NCBI GenBank assembly: GCA_017847725.1
Contig: JAGAXW010000009.1
Location: 32,618 to 96,617, forward strand
Direction of reading: 5' to 3'
Length of the DNA: 64,000 nucleotides
DNA from: Prevotella sp.
GTDB lineage: Bacteria > Bacteroidota > Bacteroidia > Bacteroidales > Bacteroidaceae
Each line of letters starts with the position of its first letter. The stretch's first letter is position 1. This document shows, in pieces, positions 1 through 8,246 of the stretch. A program made the position numbers and the translations under genes. Under the pieces are notes generated by a model, which worked only from the letters and a program-made list of their open reading frames with translations, made no database searches and was not told the origin of the DNA.

Positions 1-420
1 CTTCCCCAGTCCGCCTTGCCCTTCCACAAAGCCGTGCAGTGCATCAGGCATCTTCATATAGATATCCAGTACCCTGTTCATGCCGACAGAACCCTTCGCC
101 ACGCCCGTATTGTCACAAACCTGTACGCGGTCGATATCCTTGGCTTTCATCTGGCCGATAACCAGCCTGTTATCCCCGTTTATCGGACAGTTGTCAATGC
201 GGAGGCTATAGCCGGAGATGACATCCTCATACCCCGCAATCATCAGACTTGGCATCATCTGCAGGATATCCATGAGCGTTTCTTCCCCCGTCAGTTCCAT
301 CCGCTGAGGATAAATCACCGTCCTGTCTGCCTTCACCTCGATGATGGGCAAACTGCTTTCTGCAGATATCGGGACTGATAAGAGCAAAAGGGTGATACAA
401 ATATGAATACGCCGAAGCAT
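1..420 (-). CDS. TonB-dependent receptor plug-like outer membrane protein, 3' end outside the window
   Basis: An open frame runs from ATG at 420 to the window edge, giving the first 140 residues of a longer protein. It starts with a signal peptide (MLRRIHICITLLLLSVPISA). A plug-like stretch follows: a short segment resembling the start of a receptor (VKADRTVIYP), LTGEETLMDILQMMPSL, then residues around 70-115 reading LRIDNCPINGDNRL and IDRVQVCDNTG, the usual pattern of a small plug domain in Bacteroidetes barrel proteins. The start lies 17 bases after the dcuB stop, so the two are probably co-transcribed. The substrate cannot be told. It could equally be an outer membrane barrel protein with a plug-like domain and no transport role. 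Confidence 0.6.
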   Translation of the reverse strand, partial: MLRRIHICITLLLLSVPISAESSLPIIEVKADRTVIYPQRMELTGEETLMDILQMMPSLMIAGYEDVISGYSLRIDNCPINGDNRLVIGQMKAKDIDRVQVCDNTGVAKGSVGMNRVLDIYMKMPDALHGFVEGQGGLGK

Positions 421-436
421 TGACAAGCAGGTGGTT

Positions 437-1759
437 CTAATAGAGGAACGTAATGATGAGGTAGCCCACACCGATGCTGACAAAGGTGGTGATGAAGCCC
501 GCCAGCTGGAACGAGTGGTTGACCACATACCGGCCTATGCGGGTGGTGCCAGTGCGGTCGAAGCCGATGGCGGCCACCTCGGTGGGATAGTTGGGCAGGA
601 AGAAATAGCCGTTGACAGCGGGGAACAGCACCAACAGCATCTGCGGCGGCACGCCCAGAGCCAGTCCTACAGGATACAGCGTACGGGCGGTGGCGGCCTG
701 CGAGAAGAGCATGATGCTGAACAGGAACAGCGGTATGGCGAAGAGCAGCGGATAAGAGGCGAACACGCCCTCCACACTGCCGAGAATGGCATCGTGATGA
801 CCCATGAAGAACGTGCTGCCCATCCAGGCTACACCGAAGATGGAGACCATCGCGTTCATGCCCGATGCGAACACGTTGCCCCTTGCGGCCACGCGCACAT
901 CGACCTTGCCCACCAGCAGTATCAGGGCGGCGGTGCTCATCATCACCACCTCGATGGTGGTGGTCATGCTCAGCGGCGCGCCATTGAAGGCGGGGCGCAA
1001 AGCCGGGAAGACAGCAAGCAGCACCACCAGCAGCACGCCAAGCAGGAAGGCCAGCACAGCCCAGCGGGCGCGCGAATTGTGCACCTCCGATTCCGCTGTC
1101 GTCTCTGTCTCGTCCAACAGTCCTTCGCTGAGGCGGCGCAGATATTCCGGATCCTTCTCCAAGGGCTTGCCCACATAGTTCTGAACCAGCGAGGCCACCA
1201 GGATGGCAATGAGCGCGGCGGGTATGGTGACCATCATCACGTCCCGCATCCCGATACCCTTGCTGCCTAATATCTCTTCTGACAGGATGGCGGCTGTGGC
1301 GGCCGATACGGGCGACCCCGTGCAGCCCAGCGACGCAGCGATGGTGGCCACGCTGAGCGGACGCTCGGGGCGCACCTTCTCCTTGCGGGCTATCTCGGAG
1401 ATGATGGGCAACAGCGCATAGCAGGTGTGTGCCGTTCCTGCCACGATGCAGAAGAGCCACGTGACGAGGGGGCCGAGGAAGGTGATGCGGCTGGGGTGCT
1501 TCTTCAGGAAGCGCACCGCCACGTTCACCATATAGTCCAGTCCGCCTGCCGCCTCCAGCGTAGCCGAGGCGGTGATGACGCTGACGATGATAAGCATCAC
1601 GTCGATGGGGATGGCGCCCGGCTCCAGTCTGAAGACGAACACGAGGAGGAACACACCTACCATGCCGTAGATGCCCAGGGCGATACCCCCTTTTCTGGCT
1701 CCGATGAGAATCATCGCCAAAACAATTAGCAGTTGTAGAATCAGTAGCATTGTTGCCAT
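437..1759 (-). CDS. dcuB: Anaerobic C4-dicarboxylate transporter, DcuA/DcuB family
   Basis: A 440-residue integral inner-membrane protein, the usual size for DcuA/DcuB. It is built almost wholly from hydrophobic segments, beginning MLLILQLLIVLAMILIGARKGG. The conserved central stretch SLGCTGSPVSAATAAI and the segment GTAHTCYALLPIISEIARKEKVRPERPLS are typical of the family. These carriers exchange fumarate, malate or aspartate for succinate, which fits fumarate respiration in a succinate-producing Bacteroidales. The start at 1759 leaves a short leader behind a clear -7 element at 1794-1802. The choice between DcuA and DcuB is not certain from sequence. Confidence 0.9.
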   Translation of the reverse strand: MATMLLILQLLIVLAMILIGARKGGIALGIYGMVGVFLLVFVFRLEPGAIPIDVMLIIVSVITASATLEAAGGLDYMVNVAVRFLKKHPSRITFLGPLVTWLFCIVAGTAHTCYALLPIISEIARKEKVRPERPLSVATIAASLGCTGSPVSAATAAILSEEILGSKGIGMRDVMMVTIPAALIAILVASLVQNYVGKPLEKDPEYLRRLSEGLLDETETTAESEVHNSRARWAVLAFLLGVLLVVLLAVFPALRPAFNGAPLSMTTTIEVVMMSTAALILLVGKVDVRVAARGNVFASGMNAMVSIFGVAWMGSTFFMGHHDAILGSVEGVFASYPLLFAIPLFLFSIMLFSQAATARTLYPVGLALGVPPQMLLVLFPAVNGYFFLPNYPTEVAAIGFDRTGTTRIGRYVVNHSFQLAGFITTFVSIGVGYLIITFLY

Positions 1760-1793
1760 AGTGCGTATCGTTAATGGTTATCTGTTTCAAAAC

Positions 1794-1802
1794 GCAAAGT
1801 TA
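1794..1802 (-). promoter_or_regulatory. Bacteroidetes housekeeping promoter -7 element for dcuB
   Basis: On the minus strand this reads TAACTTTGC, matching the Bacteroidetes primary-sigma -7 consensus TAnnTTTGC. It lies about 35 bases upstream of the dcuB start. Confidence 0.65.
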
Positions 1803-1862
1803 GGCATTTTTTGCTAATGAAAGAACAAAAACTTTAAAAATTCAACAGTCCTGCTTCACCTT

Positions 1863-4625
1863 TCACTTATTTCGTTTCAACTGGATGTTCAACTCCTGTA
1901 CCGCAGATTTATATTGGCCGTCGCCGTCAGCCTCTACGCAGAGGGTAATGCCCGACCACAACCGCTTGCTGTCGCGCCCGAAGTAGTCGGGGTCGATGCG
2001 GAATGTGTATGCTCCCGTCTGTATGGCAGGCCCGGAAAGAACGACAATACGAGGGCGAACCCTTGCGTGACGGTCGCTGAGGGCGGTATGTGTACTGTCC
2101 ACAAAGACCGGCTCTATCGTTATTTCGCCAATATTCTCGGGCACAGAGCAATTTAGCTTGATGTGGCTGTCGGGGTTATACGGAATCAGCGCTCCGTTCA
2201 TTTTCGCCGAGACATATTGCATCGCCTTACCACGACTATGCTCATAGCGGGCTTTGGTCAGTCCTACCATCTCTTCGTCCTGATACCAGAACTGCTCGTG
2301 CGGGTCGGCCGTTTCTATTCCGTCAGCCTGCCAGCGGCTGTAGCCAAGCCCGTCTGTAGGACGCGGATTGGCCAAAGCCTTACCGATGAAGCGGGCCATA
2401 TAGTCCTGTGTCTCCTCGCAGAGGTCAAAGTGGCCCTTCTCTGCATCGCAAAGCATAGAGATGCGACTGTCGGGATACATCATGCGGAAAGCCAAGGCCG
2501 GGCGGACACGGTCTTCCGACCATTCATATTCGCCCTCAATCATCAGTCCCGGGATGTAGTCAATGTTTCGGGTGCGCCCCCACTCCACGTTGGCTCCGCC
2601 ATAGCCACACATATTGGTGCGCGGTGCATCGCCATGGAAAGAGATGATGCAGAGGGTGCGCTCCGGATTCCATGCTGCAAAGTTCCAGGGAAAAGTAGCC
2701 TGTGCCGAGTGACCGAAAGGTATGACGCGACAGGTGGCCAGCTCGGGATGTTCTGTCTGTCTGGCAAATTCTTGCATAAGTTGCTCGAAACGCTGCTGAC
2801 ACGTTTGTCCGTCAGCGTTCTTCACCGTTACGTCCCAGTTCATCGAGCCTTTCTGGATGAAAGCCATGGCTACGCCGAGTGAGTCCATCTTCCGACAGAA
2901 CGCCGCACTGCGGAAGAGCACTTCTTCTGTCATGTTCTGGTGACAATAGAGCACTGCCTTCACCTCCCGTTTGCCACGCGGCAGCCGCAGGTAGGCACGG
3001 TTGTCTGGTTGGCCGAGCACGCAGTCCCACGTGACACGCTTCTGCTGCAGTGCCACACGATGGCGGATATAGTCTGTCAACTGACGGACAGAATCTGCGT
3101 TAGCATGCAGCCGGTCGAAGCGAGTGCCGAAGGGGCCCATGGTCAGCGGACGTTCATCACGGTCTTGGTGCGCCACGCAGTGCAGGACAAAGAAGTTCAC
3201 CCCCGCATCGCATACCTTGTTGATATCGTCACGAAAGTTGCTCAGTGTGGCCGGTATATCCGCATCGCCAGGATAGGCCGTTCCAAATTCGCAACCGATG
3301 ACGTCTCTTCCCGCTGTATGTCCATAGCGGGATACGAAGTAGGGCCGTTCGATAGAACCATAGTGGCAGCGTGCCCAATATTCGCTCATGGGCAGGTCGA
3401 GCGCCAACCCATACTCTTTACGGTCGAAGTCGCCATTGCCGTATGGCTCACCGGCCAAGAGCAGGCCATAGCTGTGCAGTTTCTCTTTCAAGGGTAGCAG
3501 GAACTCCTGCATGAAGAGCCGCTGCTTGGCAGGAGTGACACGACCGATACCACCCGTCAGGAAGTCGCGGCCTTCACCGGTTGTAATATAGTCAGCACCC
3601 AGCGACTCCGTCCAGTCCTGTCCGCCGGCCTCCCAACTGTCTAAGAGTATCCAGCGTAGGGTGGTGCCACAGTAGGGGCGCAATTCGTCGAGCAGCGGAC
3701 CGAGGAAGCGCTGCCAATGGGCCTCCAGACCCTGCCGCGACAGTTTGTCACACTCCAGTCCCAAGCCACTTTCCGACGCAGCCGTCACCTGCTGGCCATT
3801 GGTGGTATAGCCCACACGGCGATAGGTCGTGCCGGAGCCTGGGGCGGTTAGCACCTCGATGCGATCCAGGTTGGTACCACGATTGCTCGTCAGTCGCACG
3901 TAGCGGGACGGTACGGGCTCCGTCTTATAATAGATAGGTATGTCGCGGGCCTTCAACTGCGAACCGCCAACCGTACCCAGGCGCTTCCATTTTTTCCCGT
4001 CGGCACTCACCTCTATGGTTAGCTGCGGGGCGTAGTCACGCGGTCCGTCAAAAGCATCCAGCGGCTTCTCTCGCGCTCCCCTCCAGAGGTTAAAACCCAC
4101 AAAAGGTTTCTCTTTCTGTAAGGTTATTGTCACCGACTCGTCTTTCTCCAGTCGCCTGCCTATGTCGTGCATTTCATCAGCACACGTAGTATGAAAAATC
4201 CTGATATCGCGATAGAAGCCCAGCTTATGCTTGGGCACTGGAGGGTTCTTCTTTGAAGAGACGCTCCACGTCAGTTCCTTCATCGACTCTTCGGGCCGTA
4301 TCCACGGACCACCCATAGCCGTATAGCCTGGCGAATTGTGCAGTCCCAGCGTGATGCCCAGTCGCTGTGCCTCCTTGCAGGCATGCTTCACACAGTCGCG
4401 CCATTCTGCCGAGCCATAGTCTACCGGTCCCCGCTCCACGCCTATCCAAGTGTCGAAGATGAAGGCCGCCTCGATGCCAGCCCGTTTCATATACTCTAAA
4501 TCCTTGGTAATGCCCGCCTTGGAGACATTACCGTTCATCCATTCCCAATAACAACCTGTCACGGGCTGTGCCGTTGCCATCCATGACATGCAGCACAAAG
4601 ACCATGTTAATAAAAACTTCCTCAT
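1863..4625 (-). CDS. GH106-family alpha-L-rhamnosidase-like glycoside hydrolase, secreted
   Basis: A 920-residue protein with a signal peptide ending near WMATAQ. The N-terminus contains WEWMNGNVSKAGITKDLEYM followed by KRAGIEAAFIFDTW, a signature of GH106 enzymes, which remove terminal alpha-L-rhamnose from pectic glycans. Further (beta/alpha) barrel features include LGLHNSPGYTAMGGPWI and LRWILLDSWEAGGQDWT. A discoid/CBM-like insertion occurs near residues 185-265 (LTIEVSADGKKWKRLGTVGG, RYVRLTSNRG). It is somewhat shorter than the ~1,100-residue characterised members. It is monocistronic, and its promoter (4646-4671) matches the ECF-type element found throughout the locus. Substrate specificity within GH106 is inferred only. 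Confidence 0.78.
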   Translation of the reverse strand: MRKFLLTWSLCCMSWMATAQPVTGCYWEWMNGNVSKAGITKDLEYMKRAGIEAAFIFDTWIGVERGPVDYGSAEWRDCVKHACKEAQRLGITLGLHNSPGYTAMGGPWIRPEESMKELTWSVSSKKNPPVPKHKLGFYRDIRIFHTTCADEMHDIGRRLEKDESVTITLQKEKPFVGFNLWRGAREKPLDAFDGPRDYAPQLTIEVSADGKKWKRLGTVGGSQLKARDIPIYYKTEPVPSRYVRLTSNRGTNLDRIEVLTAPGSGTTYRRVGYTTNGQQVTAASESGLGLECDKLSRQGLEAHWQRFLGPLLDELRPYCGTTLRWILLDSWEAGGQDWTESLGADYITTGEGRDFLTGGIGRVTPAKQRLFMQEFLLPLKEKLHSYGLLLAGEPYGNGDFDRKEYGLALDLPMSEYWARCHYGSIERPYFVSRYGHTAGRDVIGCEFGTAYPGDADIPATLSNFRDDINKVCDAGVNFFVLHCVAHQDRDERPLTMGPFGTRFDRLHANADSVRQLTDYIRHRVALQQKRVTWDCVLGQPDNRAYLRLPRGKREVKAVLYCHQNMTEEVLFRSAAFCRKMDSLGVAMAFIQKGSMNWDVTVKNADGQTCQQRFEQLMQEFARQTEHPELATCRVIPFGHSAQATFPWNFAAWNPERTLCIISFHGDAPRTNMCGYGGANVEWGRTRNIDYIPGLMIEGEYEWSEDRVRPALAFRMMYPDSRISMLCDAEKGHFDLCEETQDYMARFIGKALANPRPTDGLGYSRWQADGIETADPHEQFWYQDEEMVGLTKARYEHSRGKAMQYVSAKMNGALIPYNPDSHIKLNCSVPENIGEITIEPVFVDSTHTALSDRHARVRPRIVVLSGPAIQTGAYTFRIDPDYFGRDSKRLWSGITLCVEADGDGQYKSAVQELNIQLKRNK

Positions 4626-4645
4626 ATCGCTTTTTTATGAAAAAA

Positions 4646-4671
4646 ACGAATGGAATCATCATGGTACGTAA
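4646..4671 (-). promoter_or_regulatory. ECF-type promoter of the GH106 gene
   Basis: On the minus strand: TTACGTA, 16 bases, then CGT. The -35 half matches the locus consensus TTAMGTA exactly. The -10 half keeps only CGT of CGTAA. It sits about 20 bases before the GH106 start codon and is one of seven elements with the same 16-base spacing. Confidence 0.6.
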
Positions 4672-4712
4672 AAAAAAAGACATAAAACAGAAGCACTTTC
4701 GTTTTTTTTTCG

Positions 4713-4721
4713 TACATTTGC
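4713..4721 (+). promoter_or_regulatory. Housekeeping -7 element for the propeller-AraC regulator
   Basis: TACATTTGC, matching TAnnTTTGC, 35 bases before the start at 4757. The regulator is therefore probably made constitutively by the primary sigma factor, unlike the enzymes it stands beside. Confidence 0.65.
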
Positions 4722-4756
4722 CTCCCGAACAGATAAAGATCAAAGCTGACTAAACC

Positions 4757-7549
4757 ATGCGAACCACTATCCTTATTCTTTCCTGGCTATGTCTGGTTCT
4801 CCATATCGGCGCCATGCACTTCCCTCAACCCGGAAGTACATTTCGCAACCTGACCTATCGCGACGGTCTGTCAGGGACATCGGTGACCGACATCATGACC
4901 GACCATAATGGAGAGATATGGTTAGCTACCAGCAATGGTGTCAACACCTATAACGGCAAGCGGCTGGTATCCTTCCGCTTCGGCGACGGTGCGCGTCACA
5001 ACTTTGTATACCACATCTATGAGGACGACAGCCACCACATCTTTGCTACCTCCCGACAAGGAATCTACTGCATAGGCTATGGCGACAAGCAGTTTCAGCG
5101 CATCGTCCCCGAGATTCAATCTGCCGAGGCGCTGTTGCCGTGGACTGGCGACACGCTCTTCATAGGCAACCGTGACGGTCTGCATATCTATGACGGAAAG
5201 AAGCTGAAGACCATCCTCATAGCCGAGACTCCCATGGACTTAGCCAATTCCGTACGCGACATCCGACGAGGCACTGACGGCCGCGTCTGGTTTGTAAGCA
5301 AACTGGCCCTAAACGTGCTCACCCCTCAAACCGGAAAAGTGGAGAGCTGGCCATTGGCTGACAAGATGCCTGTCAGTGCGTCGCTGAGCCGTATGGCCAT
5401 CAGCAAGAACAAATGCTATATCGGCACCAAGAACGACGGCCTCTATGTCTGTGACCTGACCAGTAAGCAGGTGAAGGCAATTCCCGAGGTGGGCTACGTC
5501 GTGACATCACTGAAGATTGACAAGCAGGGGAAGCTCTGCGTGGGTACCGACGGTTCGGGTGCGTACCTTATTAATATGGCCAACGACAGCATCGAGCGAC
5601 ACTTCAGGACCGACGCCAACGAGCACGACCGCATTATTTCCAACGCCGTCTACTGCTATTATCGCGACGACCATGGTGTTGACTGGTACGGCTATTTCCG
5701 CTATGGCCTTACCCACACCTTCCACCTTGAGCAGCTGTTTCGCCCCTACCGTTACAAGTCCTTCACCACCGAGGGTATGTCGGTGCGCTGCTACAGCGTA
5801 GACAAGGACTACATCATGATAGGCACTACCGACGGATGCTATTTCATAGACCCCCGGCGTGACATCGTACACCACATCACCCCCAGCCAACTGGCGGGCG
5901 GCCACATTGTCACCAGCGTCATACGCTATGGCGACTATTATTACATCGCCACCTATGACGGCGGACTGAGACGCTTCAATCCCCAGACAATGGCCGTCAG
6001 CAAGGTGCCAGTCGATCAGGACTTCGACCACATCACGGTGACGCAGCTCGTGATTAATCCCTCGTGGAACTCGTTAGGCATTGCCACAAGCCAAGGACTC
6101 TTCGTGCTCAGGCCGGACGGTACGCTGGTGCATTTTGACGAGAGCAACTCCAAACTGGGCAGGGGCACAGTCAGCAATATCTCATTCGATGCCAAAGGCA
6201 ACGGCTGGTTGTCCAGCGAACCGGGACTGACACGCTATGACATCAAGGCACAACAGTTTCAGCAAGAAGGATTCCCCGCAGGTTTCTTCAATGACGTCAA
6301 AGGACTAAGGGGCGCGCAAGGCCACGACGGTCTGCAGTTCTTCTACAACTCGGACGACATCTATTATACCGACACCCGCCTGCAGCATTTTGGCCGCCTT
6401 GAGTTTTCCCATCTCTTAGACAAGGAACTCAGGCTCTCCTTTGTCGACGACATGCAGGGACACTACTGGGTGAGCAACGAGCGCGGACTGTTCCGTATAG
6501 ACTATGATTTGAAGCACCTGCAATATTTCGGTGAGGGCGAAGGCATCATGTGCCAGTTTATCACCGACGGTTCACTGCACATAGACCATCAGCAACAGCT
6601 TTGGATGGGCACGTCCAACGGCTTGCTGCATGCCAACCTCAAGGATATTGAGAAATGGCAGAAGAGAGTAAAGCACAACATCCTGCTCTACCAAATACGG
6701 GTGGGAGGTGAACTGCTCACCGAAATCGAAGAGGCCATGATCAGCGACCAGAAACGACTGACACTAACCTGGAACTTCACCTCAGAAGCGCTACAGGCAT
6801 TACCCGTTGTCACGGACTACAGCCGTAGTGCAGGGCGCATCTTTGAGTACCGCATCGACCACAAGGGCAAATGGGTGGCTATCAACGACGAGCAGCCTCT
6901 CGAGGTGCGCGGTCTCATGCTGGGACGCCACCTGTTATCCATCCGCGTCTCCGGATTGCAGAATACGGCCAAGGACTATGAACTCTACGTGGTACCCTCC
7001 TGGACAGCAGTTGTTGAACTTATTCTGCTGCTCGTCGCTATTGGCTTGTTCGTCTGGTGGCGCAGCTACCGACGCAACACGAAGATGCTGCTCAGCGAAC
7101 GTGACTCCATAGAGGAAGCCCTTGTAGAAATGGAGCAAGCCCACGAAATGACCGAACAGGACCAGGAACGTCAGAAGTACGAACGTGTCAGAATGAACGA
7201 GGCGGAGTGTGAGAAGATTCTGTGCCACATCCACAAATACATGGAGACACAGAAGCCGTACCAAAATCCCGAACTGAAAATGGCAGACGTGGCCGAAGTG
7301 CTACAAGTATCCCCCAGCAAACTCTCGCAGGTATTCAATCTTTACCTCAACGAAAGCTACTATGAATTCATCAATAATTACCGACTGGAGGAGTTCAAGC
7401 GCAGGGTAGATGCCGGTGACAACGAGCGCTTCACGCTACTTGCTCTTAGTGAGCAGTGTGGCTTTAAGAAATCGTCTTTCTTTGCTACATTCCGTCGGGT
7501 AGAAGGCATGACTCCGACCGAATATTTGAAGAAAAAACACAAGCTTTAA
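4757..7549 (+). CDS. Membrane-spanning beta-propeller / AraC transcriptional regulator without a kinase
   Basis: 930 residues. Order of parts: signal segment (1-18); periplasmic two-component-type propeller repeats (about 25-640, with repeated patterns such as NGEIWLATSNGVNTYNGK, DGRVWFVSK and QQLWMGTSNGLLH); a Y_Y_Y-like beta domain (about 670-745); one transmembrane helix (about 750-770, ELILLLVAIGLFVWW); a short coiled coil; and a C-terminal AraC-type double helix-turn-helix (about 835-930, MADVAEVLQVSPSKLSQVF and LSEQCGFKKSSFFATFRRVEGMTPTEYL). No histidine kinase, phospho-acceptor or receiver domain lies between the membrane helix and the DNA-binding domain, so this is not a normal hybrid two-component system. 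It would bind DNA from the membrane. It lies between the GH106 gene and the ECF sigma gene and is the best candidate for the glycan sensor of this PUL. Confidence 0.85.
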   Translation: MRTTILILSWLCLVLHIGAMHFPQPGSTFRNLTYRDGLSGTSVTDIMTDHNGEIWLATSNGVNTYNGKRLVSFRFGDGARHNFVYHIYEDDSHHIFATSRQGIYCIGYGDKQFQRIVPEIQSAEALLPWTGDTLFIGNRDGLHIYDGKKLKTILIAETPMDLANSVRDIRRGTDGRVWFVSKLALNVLTPQTGKVESWPLADKMPVSASLSRMAISKNKCYIGTKNDGLYVCDLTSKQVKAIPEVGYVVTSLKIDKQGKLCVGTDGSGAYLINMANDSIERHFRTDANEHDRIISNAVYCYYRDDHGVDWYGYFRYGLTHTFHLEQLFRPYRYKSFTTEGMSVRCYSVDKDYIMIGTTDGCYFIDPRRDIVHHITPSQLAGGHIVTSVIRYGDYYYIATYDGGLRRFNPQTMAVSKVPVDQDFDHITVTQLVINPSWNSLGIATSQGLFVLRPDGTLVHFDESNSKLGRGTVSNISFDAKGNGWLSSEPGLTRYDIKAQQFQQEGFPAGFFNDVKGLRGAQGHDGLQFFYNSDDIYYTDTRLQHFGRLEFSHLLDKELRLSFVDDMQGHYWVSNERGLFRIDYDLKHLQYFGEGEGIMCQFITDGSLHIDHQQQLWMGTSNGLLHANLKDIEKWQKRVKHNILLYQIRVGGELLTEIEEAMISDQKRLTLTWNFTSEALQALPVVTDYSRSAGRIFEYRIDHKGKWVAINDEQPLEVRGLMLGRHLLSIRVSGLQNTAKDYELYVVPSWTAVVELILLLVAIGLFVWWRSYRRNTKMLLSERDSIEEALVEMEQAHEMTEQDQERQKYERVRMNEAECEKILCHIHKYMETQKPYQNPELKMADVAEVLQVSPSKLSQVFNLYLNESYYEFINNYRLEEFKRRVDAGDNERFTLLALSEQCGFKKSSFFATFRRVEGMTPTEYLKKKHKL

Positions 7550-7678
7550 GTTTGTCTATTTTAGACAGAATTTCACAAACTACACTGATTATCAGCAACA
7601 TAATTCAGACAAACCTAAAAACAAAAGCAGTTGGAATCATCAGAGCCTCGAAACCTTTGAATGTAAAGAAATAGCCTG

Positions 7679-7687
7679 TACATTTGC
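7679..7687 (+). promoter_or_regulatory. Housekeeping -7 element for the ECF sigma operon
   Basis: TACATTTGC, 31 bases before the sigma-factor start. It overlaps the left arm of the inverted repeat at 7682-7717, so anything bound to that repeat would cover the promoter. Confidence 0.6.
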
Positions 7688-7717
7688 GGTAGAAATAACT
7701 AAAACTCTACCGCAAAT
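7682..7717. promoter_or_regulatory. Perfect 12-bp inverted repeat against the ECF sigma start codon
   Basis: Left arm ATTTGCGGTAGA (7682-7693), a 12-base spacer, right arm TCTACCGCAAAT (7706-7717), which ends on the base before the ATG at 7718. It may be an operator, since it overlaps the promoter -7 box. If the transcript starts early enough, it may instead be a leader hairpin that limits ribosome access. Both readings are inferred. Confidence 0.7.
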
Positions 7718-8236
7718 ATGGAAACGAGCAAGACAACAACCGTCAATCAGCAGGTCGCAAAACTGTATGAAAAGTACGCACACGAGCTGCACCTCTACTT
7801 CCTTAGTTACACGCACGACAACATGACTGCCGACGACATGGTACAGGATGTCTTCATCAAAGTGCTTCGCCTCGACATTATCGAAGAGGTGTCTGCCAAG
7901 CACCTGCTGTTCTGCGCAGCACGCCGCATCATGCTCGACGATGCACGCCACAAGAAGTATGTGTGTGAGGCACGCCAATACTTCCGCAACAACCTCAGCG
8001 AGGTACAGAACTGCACTATCTATGACGAACTCGAGACCCGCCAGTTCATTGAGTTCGAAGAGCGCCATCTGCTTAGCATGCCAGCCAAGCGTGCACAGGT
8101 TTATCGTCTCTGGCGTTCTGGCGAGTTTTCGTTTAAGGAAATCGGTCAGCAACTATCCATCAGCCAGCGCACTGCCGAGGCTCATGTGTATTTAGCTGTC
8201 AAGGAGTTGAAGGAGTATTTCCGCAAGGTTATCTAA
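7718..8236 (+). CDS. RNA polymerase ECF-type sigma-70 factor
   Basis: 172 residues, the normal ECF length. Sigma region 2 is at about 15-80 (LYEKYAHELHLYFLSYTHD, ADDMVQDVFIKVL, AARRIMLDDARH). Region 4 is at about 115-170 (MPAKRAQVYRLWRSGEFSFK, EIGQQLSISQRTAEAHVYLA). It is the only sigma gene in the window. No FecR/anti-sigma gene is adjacent, and neither SusC in the locus appears to carry an N-terminal signalling domain, so control is more likely at transcription than by a membrane anti-sigma factor. Its stop is 10 bases before the next gene, making an operon with the enzyme genes 8247-14631. It is the likely reader of the TTAMGTA-N16-CGTAA promoters. Confidence 0.88.
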   Translation: METSKTTTVNQQVAKLYEKYAHELHLYFLSYTHDNMTADDMVQDVFIKVLRLDIIEEVSAKHLLFCAARRIMLDDARHKKYVCEARQYFRNNLSEVQNCTIYDELETRQFIEFEERHLLSMPAKRAQVYRLWRSGEFSFKEIGQQLSISQRTAEAHVYLAVKELKEYFRKVI

Positions 8237-8246
8237 TGAGGTGCTC

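Noticed and set aside
333-1790. 485-residue minus-strand frame over dcuB
   Set aside because: It is the same strand but a different frame; the 437-1759 frame gives a textbook DcuA/B membrane protein.
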